A stretch of 6,184 bases of DNA from contig CAMYVI010000153.1 in NCBI GenBank assembly GCA_947302185.1, positions 1 through 6,184 on the forward strand, written 5' to 3'. This document shows positions 1 through 6,184 of the stretch, piece by piece. The stretch's first letter is position 1; each line of letters opens with the position of its first letter. Below the pieces are notes generated by a model that was not told the origin of the DNA, did no database searches, and saw nothing but the letters and a program-made list of their open reading frames with translations. A program made the translations under genes and the position numbers. Source of the stretch: an uncultured Lachnospiraceae bacterium (GTDB lineage: Bacteria > Bacillota_A > Clostridia > Lachnospirales > Lachnospiraceae).

Positions 1-59
1 GAACGCTGCGACGTCCCCGATGTGTGTAGATGGCTTTTTACACAGTCAATAATGACAAA

Positions 60-85
60 CTCAGCGGGTCACATGACCCGCTGAG
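60..85 (-). terminator. Probable intrinsic terminator of the lepA-uvrA operon
   Basis: A perfect inverted repeat with 12-nt arms (60-71 and 74-85, arm CTCAGCGGGTCA) is separated by two bases. It would fold as an 11-bp GC-rich stem with an ACAT-type tetraloop. It lies about 70 nt past the uvrA stop. Read on the minus strand it is followed by TTTGTCATTATT, a T-rich but interrupted tail, so termination may be imperfect. On the plus strand the flank is ATAATAATAC, which is not a T-tract, so minus-strand use is favoured. A bidirectional role with an unseen convergent gene is possible. Confidence 0.6.
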
Positions 86-103
86 ATAATAATACACGAA
101 CCG

Positions 104-138
104 AATTCTCAGTTCAATGATGAGATTTATTTTTTATT
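104..138 (+). terminator. Possible weak plus-strand terminator
   Basis: Arms TCTCA (107-111) and TGAGA (121-125) pair around a 9-nt loop. They can be lengthened by AA/TT (104-105 with 126-127) if T106 is bulged. The stem is followed by TTTATTTTTTATT (126-138). The T-rich tail lies on the plus strand, so it would stop transcription entering from the left and protect uvrA from antisense reading. The stem is short and AT-rich, so this is a weak call. No gene feeding it can be identified in bases 1-103. Confidence 0.25.
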
Positions 139-156
139 CAGGAAGCTTTATGCGCT

Positions 157-3015
157 TTATGCTCCTTCCGCCTCCCGCCTCTGCGCCTTTTCGAGCTCTT
201 TCCGCACATAGATTCCCGTATAGGATTTGCCGCACGCAGCGACCTCCTCCGGTGTGCCGCTGACCACAACCGTGCCGCCGCGGTCTCCTCCGTCCGGACC
301 CAGATCGATAATGTAATCCGCCGTCTTTATCACATCAAGATTGTGCTCAATGACCACAACAGTGTTACCATCCTCCGTGAAGCGCTGAAGGATATCGACC
401 AGCTTGTGGACGTCCGCAAAATGAAGGCCTGTCGTCGGCTCGTCCAGAATATAGATCGTCTTTCCGGTCGACCGTTTGGACAGCTCCGTAGCCAGTTTGA
501 TTCTCTGCGCTTCGCCTCCCGAGAGTTCCGTGGAAGGCTGGCCGAGTTTAATATAAGAGAGTCCGACGTCATAGAGCGTCCGGATCTTGGAACGGATCCG
601 CGGTACATTTTCAAAGAATGAAAGAGCCTCCTCCACCGTCATATTCAGGACGTCGTATATGCTCTTTCCTTTGTAATGTACATCCAGGGTCTCCCTGTTA
701 TAGCGCTTGCCGTGGCATACTTCGCATGGGACATAGACGTCAGGAAGGAAGTGCATCTCGATCTTTCGTATTCCGTCTCCCTGACATGCCTCACACCGTC
801 CGCCCTTCACGTTAAAGGAAAATCTTCCCTTCTTATACCCGCGCATCTTTGCATCGACAGTGCCGGCGAAAAGATCTCTGATCATATCAAATACGCCGGT
901 GTATGTAGCGGGATTGGATCTGGGCGTCCGCCCGATCGGCGACTGGTCGATATTAATGACTTTGTCCAGCTTATCTATACCGTAAATCTCTTTATGGCTG
1001 CCCGGCACTTCGTGAGACCTGTTCAGGTCTCTGGAGAGCCGTTTGAACAGAATCTCATTCACCAGAGAGCTCTTGCCGGAGCCCGAAACACCTGTGACGC
1101 AGGTGAAGACCCCAAGAGGAAAATTCACATCAATATTCTTTAGATTATTGACGTCGGCTCCGCACACTTTAAGCCAGTCCTTCGGTTCCCTGCGCACTTT
1201 AGGAACCGGAATAAATTTCTTACCGCTCAGATACTGTCCTGTCACGGACTCAGGACAGTTCATAATGTCCTGTGCAGTACCCGCAGCCACCAGCTTTCCG
1301 CCGTGCTCGCCGGCTCCCGGACCGATATCAACAATGTAATCCGCCGCGAGCATCGTATCCTCATCGTGTTCTACTACAATGAGCGAATTTCCCATATCCC
1401 GGAGAGATTTGAGAGTCGCCAGCAATTTGTCATTGTCTTTCTGATGCAGACCGATGCTCGGCTCGTCCAATATGTAGGCGACGCCGACCAGACCGGATCC
1501 GATCTGAGTCGCAAGCCGGATCCTCTGTGCCTCTCCGCCGGAAAGCGTACCGGTCGCGCGGCTGAGTGTCAGATAATCGAGACCGACATCGCGCAGGAAC
1601 GTCACCCGGGAAATAATTTCCTTCAGTATCTGTCCGCCTATTGCCGTCTGCGTGCCGCTCAGGCTGAGGTCTTCAAAGTATTTCAGAAGTTTCGTGACGG
1701 AAAGATTTGTGACCTCGGTGATATTCTTCGTTCCCACCGTGACCGCAAGAGCGGACGGCTTCAGTCTCTGCCCTCCGCACGCCGTGCAGGGCGAGATCTG
1801 CATGTATTTCTCATACTCCGCCTTTGAAGATTCGGAGTAGGTCTCACGGTAGCGGCGGGCTACATTTGCAAGAAGCCCCTCGAACGCGACATCGTAAACG
1901 CCGACGCCTCTCTGACCCTGATAGTGCACCTTGACCTCTTTTCCATCCGTCCCGTACTCCAATACTTTTCGTATCTTGGGAGAATACTTGTTATAAGGCG
2001 TATCGAGGTCAAATCCGTATTCCTCGCACAATGCTGCCAGAATAGAATGCGTAAACGAGCCCTCATCCATAGCACTCTGCCAGCCGGGGACAACGATTGC
2101 TCCCTGATTTATGGAGAGTGTTCTGTCCGGAATGATAAGATTCAGGTCGAACTCCATCTTGTAACCGAGACCCGCGCAGACAGGGCAGGCCCCGAACGGA
2201 TTGTTGAACGAGAAGCTTCTCGGCTCGATCTCATCGACAGAGATTCCGCAATCGGGACATGCAAAGCTTGAGCTCAGAGTCATAGCGTTCCCATCCATGG
2301 TATCGACCATGACCAGCCCCTCCGTCAGGCTGAGTACCGTCTCGATAGAATCCGCGAGGCGCTTCTCAATACCGGGTTTTACCACAAGTCTGTCGACCAC
2401 GATTTCGATATTATGCTTAATGTTCTTATCGAGCTTTATCTCCTCGGAGAGTTCATACATATTCCCGTCGACCATAACGCGGACATATCCGCTCTTCTTG
2501 GCCTGCTCGAATATTTTTTCGTGACGGCCTTTTCTGCCTCTGACAACCGGCGCGAGAAGCTGGATCCTTGACCTCTCGGGAAGAGCCATGACGCGGTCGA
2601 CCATCTGATCGACACTCTGTCTCTCGATCACCCTGCCGCAGTTCGGGCAGTGCGGAATACCGATCCTCGCATACAGAAGGCGCAGATAATCATATACTTC
2701 CGTGACCGTTCCGACCGTGGATCTCGGATTCCTGTTAGTCGACTTCTGATCAATTGAGATCGCGGGCGGAAGTCCCTCAATGCTCTCGACATCGGGTTTT
2801 TCCATCTGGCCGAGGAACTGTCTGGCGTAAGAAGACAGAGACTCCATATAGCGCCTCTGTCCCTCCGCATAAATCGTATCAAATGCAAGCGAGCTCTTAC
2901 CGGAGCCCGAAAGACCGGTGAGAACTACCATCCGATCCCGCGGGATCTCAACGCTGAGATCTTTCAGGTTGTTGACATTTGCCCCGCGGATCGATATAAA
3001 TTTCATTTCTCTCAT
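157..3015 (-). CDS. uvrA: UvrABC excinuclease subunit A (UvrA)
   Basis: UvrA is the cytoplasmic ATPase dimer that finds bulky DNA lesions and loads UvrB in nucleotide excision repair. The 952-residue product is full length for the family, with two ABC modules in tandem. Module one has Walker A GLSGSGKS (34-41), the LSGGEAQR signature (491-498), Walker B YILDEPS (514-520) and a VVEH switch histidine (550). Module two has GVSGSGKS (642-649), LSGGEAQR (831-838), YILDEPT (855-861) and VIEH (888-891). Zinc-type CxxC pairs are intact at C123/C126, C253/C256, C277/C280, C410/C413, C741/C744 and C764/C767; the last two pairs form the DNA-binding zinc module. The start at 3015 is chosen because GAGGAG (3030-3035) lies 14 nt upstream, inside the lepA end. 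An ATG at 3006 (protein starting MKFISIRG) also fits the family and cannot be excluded. The 11-nt gap to lepA indicates co-transcription and probable translational coupling. No promoter of its own is seen in the gap. The partner uvrB is not in the window. Identity is near certain; only the start is in doubt. Confidence 0.98.
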   Translation of the reverse strand: MREMKFISIRGANVNNLKDLSVEIPRDRMVVLTGLSGSGKSSLAFDTIYAEGQRRYMESLSSYARQFLGQMEKPDVESIEGLPPAISIDQKSTNRNPRSTVGTVTEVYDYLRLLYARIGIPHCPNCGRVIERQSVDQMVDRVMALPERSRIQLLAPVVRGRKGRHEKIFEQAKKSGYVRVMVDGNMYELSEEIKLDKNIKHNIEIVVDRLVVKPGIEKRLADSIETVLSLTEGLVMVDTMDGNAMTLSSSFACPDCGISVDEIEPRSFSFNNPFGACPVCAGLGYKMEFDLNLIIPDRTLSINQGAIVVPGWQSAMDEGSFTHSILAALCEEYGFDLDTPYNKYSPKIRKVLEYGTDGKEVKVHYQGQRGVGVYDVAFEGLLANVARRYRETYSESSKAEYEKYMQISPCTACGGQRLKPSALAVTVGTKNITEVTNLSVTKLLKYFEDLSLSGTQTAIGGQILKEIISRVTFLRDVGLDYLTLSRATGTLSGGEAQRIRLATQIGSGLVGVAYILDEPSIGLHQKDNDKLLATLKSLRDMGNSLIVVEHDEDTMLAADYIVDIGPGAGEHGGKLVAAGTAQDIMNCPESVTGQYLSGKKFIPVPKVRREPKDWLKVCGADVNNLKNIDVNFPLGVFTCVTGVSGSGKSSLVNEILFKRLSRDLNRSHEVPGSHKEIYGIDKLDKVINIDQSPIGRTPRSNPATYTGVFDMIRDLFAGTVDAKMRGYKKGRFSFNVKGGRCEACQGDGIRKIEMHFLPDVYVPCEVCHGKRYNRETLDVHYKGKSIYDVLNMTVEEALSFFENVPRIRSKIRTLYDVGLSYIKLGQPSTELSGGEAQRIKLATELSKRSTGKTIYILDEPTTGLHFADVHKLVDILQRFTEDGNTVVVIEHNLDVIKTADYIIDLGPDGGDRGGTVVVSGTPEEVAACGKSYTGIYVRKELEKAQRREAEGA

Positions 3016-3026
3016 AGAATATTGTT

Positions 3027-4832
3027 TTACTCCTCGTCAAGCTTGAGCACGTTGAGGAACGCATCCTTCGGAATCTCCACATTTCCGATCTGACGCATCT
3101 TTTTCTTGCCTTCCTTCTGTTTTTCCAGCAACTTTCTCTTTCGCGAAATATCACCGCCGTAGCACTTGGCAAGGACATCCTTGCGCAGCTGACGGACAGT
3201 TTCTCTGGCTATGATCTTGGAGCCGATCGCTGCCTGAATCGGTATATCGAACAGCTGTCTCGGAATCTCCTTCTTGAGCTTCTCGCACATCTTGGAACCG
3301 CGATCGTAAGCCGACGGCGCGTAGACAATGAAAGACAGTGCATCCACCGCCTCGTGATTGACCAGAATATCCATCTTCACGAGCTCACTCTGCTCATAGC
3401 CGATCGGTTCATAATCAAATGAAGCGTATCCTCTCGACCTGCTCTTCAGTGCATCAAAAAAGTCATAGATGATCTCATTTAAAGGAAGCTTATATTTCAG
3501 GACAGCACGGGTCGTCTCGATATACTCCGTTCCCTCATAGACGCCGCGTCTCTCCTGACAGAGAGTCATAATCGAACCGATATACTCGGTCGTGACCATG
3601 ATTTCCGCGCGGACCATCGGCTCTTCCATATATTCTATTTCCGACGGAGCCGGAAGATTGGACGGATTGGTGAGCTCTATCAACGTACCGTCGGTCTTAT
3701 GCACTTTATAGATAACGGACGGCGCCGTAGTGACGAGATCCATATCATATTCGCGCTCAAGTCTCTGAATGACGACATCCAGATGGAGAAGACCGAGGAA
3801 TCCGCAGCGGAACCCGAAACCGAGAGCCTGGCTGGTCTCCGGCTCATACTGCAGAGCTGCGTCGTTCAGCTGGAGTTTCTCAAGAGCGTCGCGCAAATCC
3901 GGATACTTGGCTGAATCTGCAGGATAGATACCGCAGTAGACCATCGGCTGAGGCTCTTTATATCCCGGCAGCGCTTCATCGCACGGGTCAGCCGCATCCG
4001 TGATCGTATCGCCGACGCGCGTCTCTCTGATCTCCTTTATGCTGGCAGTCATATAACCGACTTCTCCGGCCCTCAGCTCCTCACACGGAATGAATCTTCC
4101 CGGTCCGAAATACCCGACTTCCACGACTTCGAATTCGGCTCCGGTAGCGCACATCTTTACCCGGCTCCCTTTCCTCATTGTCCCGTCAAAAAGCCTGCAA
4201 AAGACAATGACGCCGCGGTAAGAGTCATATAAAGAGTCGAAAATAAGAGCTTTCAACGGTTTTTCTGCATCTCCTGTCGGAGAAGGCAGTTTCGTCACTA
4301 TCTCCTCGAGGACATCATGGACGTTCAGTCCGGTCTTGGCGGAGATGCGCGGAGCATCCATCGCCTCCACGCCTACTATGTCCTCTATTTCCTGAGCGAC
4401 CTCATCCGGCATTGCGCTCGGAAGGTCAATCTTATTGATTACGGAAACTATTTCCAGGTCATGGTCGAGTGCAAGGTAGACATTTCCCAGAGTCTGAGCT
4501 TCCACTCCCTGCGTAGCGTCGACGACCAGAACGGCTCCGTCACAGGCAGCGAGAGACCGGGATACTTCATAATTAAAGTCAACATGGCCCGGCGTATCGA
4601 TCAGATTGAAGATATACTCTTCCCCGTCATCCGCACGATAGACGGTACGGACGGTCTGAGCTTTGATCGTGATTCCCCGCTCTCTCTCAAGATCCATATT
4701 GTCGAGGACCTGATTCTGCATCTCACGTTCGGTGAGGAGGCCGGTCATCTGAATGATGCGGTCGGCAAGCGTGGATTTGCCGTGATCGATATGGGCGATT
4801 ATACAGAAATTTCGGATTTTGCTCTGATCCAT
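3027..4832 (-). CDS. lepA: Elongation factor 4 (LepA), ribosome-associated GTPase
   Basis: LepA/EF4 is a translational GTPase related to EF-G. It has been described as back-translocating ribosomes under stress and as acting in initiation or 30S assembly; its exact role is debated. The 601-residue product has the usual family length. The G domain shows G1 AHIDHGKST (13-21), G2 RGITIK (52-57), G3 DTPGH (79-83, with catalytic-type H83), G4 NKID (133-136) and G5 SAKT (164-167). EF-G-like domains II, III and V follow, then the LepA-specific C-terminal domain. That domain carries the diagnostic basic stretch [14 protein letters not shown] (559-572) and then [15 protein letters not shown] (578-592). 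The start at 4832 is supported by AAAAGGAG (4838-4845), five bases upstream. It is the first gene of a lepA-uvrA operon and is divergent from holA. In many Firmicutes lepA is instead followed by hemW and hrcA, so uvrA as the next gene is a less common arrangement. No frameshift or missing motif is seen. Confidence 0.98.
   Translation of the reverse strand: MDQSKIRNFCIIAHIDHGKSTLADRIIQMTGLLTEREMQNQVLDNMDLERERGITIKAQTVRTVYRADDGEEYIFNLIDTPGHVDFNYEVSRSLAACDGAVLVVDATQGVEAQTLGNVYLALDHDLEIVSVINKIDLPSAMPDEVAQEIEDIVGVEAMDAPRISAKTGLNVHDVLEEIVTKLPSPTGDAEKPLKALIFDSLYDSYRGVIVFCRLFDGTMRKGSRVKMCATGAEFEVVEVGYFGPGRFIPCEELRAGEVGYMTASIKEIRETRVGDTITDAADPCDEALPGYKEPQPMVYCGIYPADSAKYPDLRDALEKLQLNDAALQYEPETSQALGFGFRCGFLGLLHLDVVIQRLEREYDMDLVTTAPSVIYKVHKTDGTLIELTNPSNLPAPSEIEYMEEPMVRAEIMVTTEYIGSIMTLCQERRGVYEGTEYIETTRAVLKYKLPLNEIIYDFFDALKSRSRGYASFDYEPIGYEQSELVKMDILVNHEAVDALSFIVYAPSAYDRGSKMCEKLKKEIPRQLFDIPIQAAIGSKIIARETVRQLRKDVLAKCYGGDISRKRKLLEKQKEGKKKMRQIGNVEIPKDAFLNVLKLDEE
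3030..3035 (-). promoter_or_regulatory. Ribosome binding site of uvrA inside the lepA 3' end
   Basis: GAGGAG on the minus strand is formed by the two final glutamate codons of lepA, directly before its TAA. It is 14 nt from the ATG at 3015, which is longer than ideal, and 23 nt from the alternative ATG at 3006. The site favours the upstream start. It would be covered by ribosomes finishing lepA, which suggests coupled translation. Confidence 0.5.
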
Positions 4833-4837
4833 GTAGT

Positions 4838-4845
4838 CTCCTTTT
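4838..4845 (-). promoter_or_regulatory. Strong ribosome binding site of lepA
   Basis: Read on the minus strand this is AAAAGGAG, ending five bases before the ATG at 4832. It fixes the lepA start and is the only strong Shine-Dalgarno sequence at a gene start in the window. Confidence 0.85.
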
Positions 4846-4872
4846 TGTAACTATTTCATTTCAGTATTGATT

Positions 4873-4901
4873 ATTCTACCAAAAGAGTACACCGAATGCA
4901 A
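4873..4901 (-). promoter_or_regulatory. Promoter of the lepA-uvrA operon
   Basis: On the minus strand a -35 TTGCAT (4896-4901) is followed after exactly 17 nt by a -10 TAGAAT (4873-4878). The -10 is preceded by TGG, an extended -10 element. Transcription should begin near 4866, leaving a leader of about 34 nt before the lepA ATG. The TTG of the -35 and five of six -10 bases match the vegetative sigma-A consensus. It is the only good promoter seen upstream of lepA, and with no promoter in the lepA-uvrA gap it probably drives both genes. Confidence 0.7.
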
Positions 4902-4907
4902 TAGTGT

Positions 4908-4921
4908 CGAACATTTGTTTT
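4908..4921. promoter_or_regulatory. Candidate LexA (SOS/DinR) operator
   Basis: CGAACATTTGTTTT matches 12 of 14 positions of the Gram-positive SOS box CGAAC-RNRY-GTTYC, failing at positions 8 and 14. The left half CGAAC is perfect and the right half is GTTTT. It sits six bases upstream of the lepA -35, at about -43 to -56 from the predicted start, where LexA could hinder RNA polymerase. The operon contains uvrA, a classic SOS gene, which raises its credibility. It is more than 65 nt from the holA -10, so direct control of holA is less likely. No lexA gene is in the window, and binding is inferred only. Confidence 0.55.
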
Positions 4922-4989
4922 TCAGGTGAAAAGAGGGTCTGTTCGTTCCCGCATTCTCTTTCTGATTTCTGGCAGGAACCCCGAATGTG

Positions 4990-4998
4990 TGGTATGAT
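4990..4998 (+). promoter_or_regulatory. Extended -10 promoter of holA
   Basis: TGGTATGAT is a TGN-extended -10 element with five of six matches to TATAAT. No convincing -35 lies 16 to 18 nt upstream (TGGCAG at 17 nt is poor), as can occur in extended -10 promoters. Transcription would start near 5005, giving a leader of about 100 nt before the holA ATG at 5104. This start lies downstream of the in-frame GTG at 4987 and so argues against that start codon. Confidence 0.5.
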
Positions 4999-5017
4999 GA
5001 GAGCGCACATTCATTTT

Positions 5018-5072
5018 CCGGGTTTTGTCCTTACGCCGCTATGATACCGAACGGGCAAAAGAACATACCCGG
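5018..5072 (+). other. holA leader with possible secondary structure
   Basis: Within the predicted holA leader, CCGGGT (5018-5023) and ACCCGG (5067-5072) form a perfect 6-bp inverted repeat with a 43-nt loop. An alternative local stem pairs AACGGG (5050-5055) with CCCG-g-TT (5068-5074), with one G bulged. The two pairings share the CCCGG segment and exclude each other. No T-tract follows and no known riboswitch is recognised. The stems are short and may be chance. Confidence 0.2.
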
Positions 5073-5103
5073 TTGCTCAGGACTAAATCACACGCGTAAA
5101 CAC

Positions 5104-6090
5104 ATGAAGCGAATAAAGAATGATATAGAAAATAAAACATTTGCCCGCGTATACCTTCTCTACGGTCCGGAAAGCTATCTTCGTCTGAATTACACGAAGC
5201 GTCTTTGTGATGCCATCGTACCGGAATCAGACGCCATGAACCGTCTCGACCTGGAGGGAGATAACGTGCGCGAAAGCGAAATCATCGATTTCGCGGAAAC
5301 TATTCCTTTTTTTGCCGAACGCCGTCTGGTCCGTATCAAAGACAGCGGACTGATGAAGACCGGCGCCGAGCTGCTTCCCGACTACATGAAAAGCATACCC
5401 GGCCATGCGGTCCTCGTCTTCTGTGAGACAGAGGCAGACAAACGGAGCCGCCTCTATAAAGCCATCAAAAACGCCGGCTACATCTCAGAGTTCGGCGAAC
5501 AGAATGAGGAAACACTCATGAAATGGGCCGCAGGATTGCTCGGCAAATCAGATCTGCGCATTTCTGCCAATAATATGAAATATCTTCTGTCACGCACCGG
5601 CCGGGATATGAATCACATATCCCTCGAGATCGACAAACTCGCAAATTACTGTCACGGAAAAACGGTCGTTGAGAAGCAGGACATAGATTCAATCATCGGC
5701 ACACAAATCGAAAATCATATATTTGATATGATCGAGGCCGTAACCGGCGGCAATCAGCGCCGGGCGCTCGACCTATACTCGGACCTTCTCGCTCTGAAGG
5801 AACCGCCGATGAGGATTCTGTATCTCATTGCGCGCCAGTATAATCAGCTTCTTATTATAAAGGAACTGATGGCCGAGGGTAACTCTTCCGCGTTGATTGC
5901 TCAAAAATCCGGAATTCATCCGTTCGCGGTCCGAAAGCTTTCCGGTATCGCCGGTAAATTCTCCTCTTCCGATCTTAAGCAGGCCGTCAGCGCCTGCGTG
6001 GCCATGGAAGAGGCGGTCAAGACCGGGCAGATAGGCGACCGACTCTCCGTCGAGCTGATTCTTCTCGGCGCTGCGAGGGCAGGCACTTAA
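5104..6090 (+). CDS. holA: DNA polymerase III subunit delta (HolA), clamp loader
   Basis: HolA is the delta subunit of the cytoplasmic clamp-loader complex, the wrench that opens the beta sliding clamp during loading at primed DNA. Starting at the ATG at 5104 gives 328 residues, close to the family's usual 325-345. The N-terminus MKRIKNDIE...FARVYLLYGPESYL (YLLYG at 17-21) matches typical Firmicute delta proteins, whose AAA+-like fold lacks a working Walker A. The mid-region has the family-typical LVFCETEADKRSRLYKAIK. The C-terminal collar domain follows from about residue 200, with IENHIFDMIEAV and PPMRILYLIARQYNQLL. The frame stays open upstream to GTG 4987 (367 residues) with ATG 5041 between. 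The extra residues are not family-like, and 4987 precedes the predicted transcription start. The chosen start has no close Shine-Dalgarno; AGGA at 5079-5082 is 21 nt away. It is divergent from lepA, and no clear terminator follows the TAA. Confidence 0.95.
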   Translation: MKRIKNDIENKTFARVYLLYGPESYLRLNYTKRLCDAIVPESDAMNRLDLEGDNVRESEIIDFAETIPFFAERRLVRIKDSGLMKTGAELLPDYMKSIPGHAVLVFCETEADKRSRLYKAIKNAGYISEFGEQNEETLMKWAAGLLGKSDLRISANNMKYLLSRTGRDMNHISLEIDKLANYCHGKTVVEKQDIDSIIGTQIENHIFDMIEAVTGGNQRRALDLYSDLLALKEPPMRILYLIARQYNQLLIIKELMAEGNSSALIAQKSGIHPFAVRKLSGIAGKFSSSDLKQAVSACVAMEEAVKTGQIGDRLSVELILLGAARAGT

Positions 6091-6133
6091 GAATACAGAT
6101 AAACAAAAAACAACCGGATAACAAGTCGAAAAA

Positions 6134-6166
6134 GTGTCAAAAAAAGTTGATTTTATCTCTTGACAC
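6134..6166. repeat. Inverted repeat GTGTCAA-N19-TTGACAC overlapping a -35 box
   Basis: GTGTCAA (6134-6140) and TTGACAC (6160-6166) are perfect 7-nt inverted arms around a 19-nt AT-rich spacer. The right arm contains the -35 TTGACA of the promoter at the window edge. Because TTGACA is itself the promoter consensus, the left arm may be a decayed opposing -35, an operator half-site, or chance. Confidence 0.35.
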
Positions 6167-6184
6167 AGATACTGCTTTTGAATA
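6160..6184 (+). promoter_or_regulatory. Strong promoter of the next plus-strand gene (cut by window end)
   Basis: A perfect -35 TTGACA (6160-6165) is followed by exactly 17 nt and then TA at 6183-6184, the first two bases expected of a TATAAT box that lies outside the window. An A/T-rich stretch (6135-6155) upstream could act as an UP element, as is common for rRNA, tRNA and ribosomal protein promoters. The downstream gene is not visible. In many Firmicutes rpsT (ribosomal protein S20) lies beside holA, which is a guess that fits a strong promoter. The -10 cannot be confirmed. Confidence 0.6.

Noticed and set aside
23..44. Inverted repeat TGTGTA/TACACA with a 10-nt loop
   Set aside because: Six AT-rich base pairs with no T-tract after the stem and no gene context. 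It is likely chance.
1..84. Partial plus-strand coding frames ending at 52 (frame 2) or 84 (frame 1)
   Set aside because: Only 16-27 codons are visible, with no recognisable protein signature, and the frame ending at 84 runs into the terminator hairpin. There is not enough to call a gene.
97..115. GAAC...GTTC pair resembling a LexA box downstream of uvrA
   Set aside because: The half-sites are separated by 10 nt rather than the 4 nt of the SOS box, and there is no promoter beside them.
157..3015. The repeated LSGGEAQR and GxSGSGKS segments as a possible recent duplication
   Set aside because: These are the two ancestral ABC modules found in every UvrA and are not a new repeat.
4317..4850. 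A 177-codon plus-strand open frame opposite the 5' half of lepA, with similar long frames opposite uvrA (1303-1827, 676-1143)
   Set aside because: They are antisense to genes with complete, well-matched motifs, show no recognisable protein family and have low-complexity shadow-like composition. Long antisense frames are expected from this codon usage.
4941..4945. Second LexA half-site GTTCG in the divergent region, and CGAAC at 5048-5052
   Set aside because: Each lacks a partner half-site at the required 4-nt spacing.
4987..5103. N-terminal extension of HolA from GTG 4987 or ATG 5041
   Set aside because: The extra residues do not resemble delta-subunit N-termini. The GTG lies upstream of the predicted transcription start, and neither ATG 5041 nor its flank has a Shine-Dalgarno. 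The ATG at 5104 begins a typical family sequence.

Overview
The window is a housekeeping segment of moderate G+C content (roughly half, by eye). It most likely comes from a low-to-mid G+C Gram-positive bacterium of the class Clostridia. This placement is inferred from the style of the three proteins, the Gram-positive promoter and AAGGAG-type signals, and a Bacillus/Clostridium-type LexA operator candidate. No 16S or other strong phylogenetic marker is present, so the family is not resolved.

Layout. Bases 1-156 are non-coding on present evidence and hold a perfect GC-rich hairpin (60-85) that probably ends the minus-strand operon. A weaker hairpin with a T-rich tail (104-138) is oriented for plus-strand transcripts. 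Bases 157-3015 (minus) encode UvrA, the damage-recognition ATPase of nucleotide excision repair. Bases 3027-4832 (minus) encode LepA/EF4, a ribosome-associated GTPase. Only 11 nt separate the two genes, and the best uvrA Shine-Dalgarno lies inside the last lepA codons, so they look like a coupled lepA-uvrA operon. Bases 4833-5103 are a divergent control region. It holds a good promoter for lepA-uvrA (TTGCAT-17-TAGAAT with extended -10), a near-consensus LexA/SOS box just upstream of it, and an extended -10 promoter for the plus-strand gene. Bases 5104-6090 (plus) encode HolA, the delta subunit of the DNA polymerase III clamp loader. Bases 6091-6184 hold no gene. They end in a consensus -35 with correct spacing to a -10 that starts at the window edge, so a gene begins just beyond.

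How it fits together. All three genes are conserved core functions (repair, translation, replication). I see no mobile element, CRISPR array, RNA gene or unknown system. The most interesting point is regulatory: uvrA appears to be transcribed from the lepA promoter, and that promoter carries a 12-of-14 match to the Gram-positive SOS box. This would put a translation GTPase under DNA-damage control together with its operon partner.
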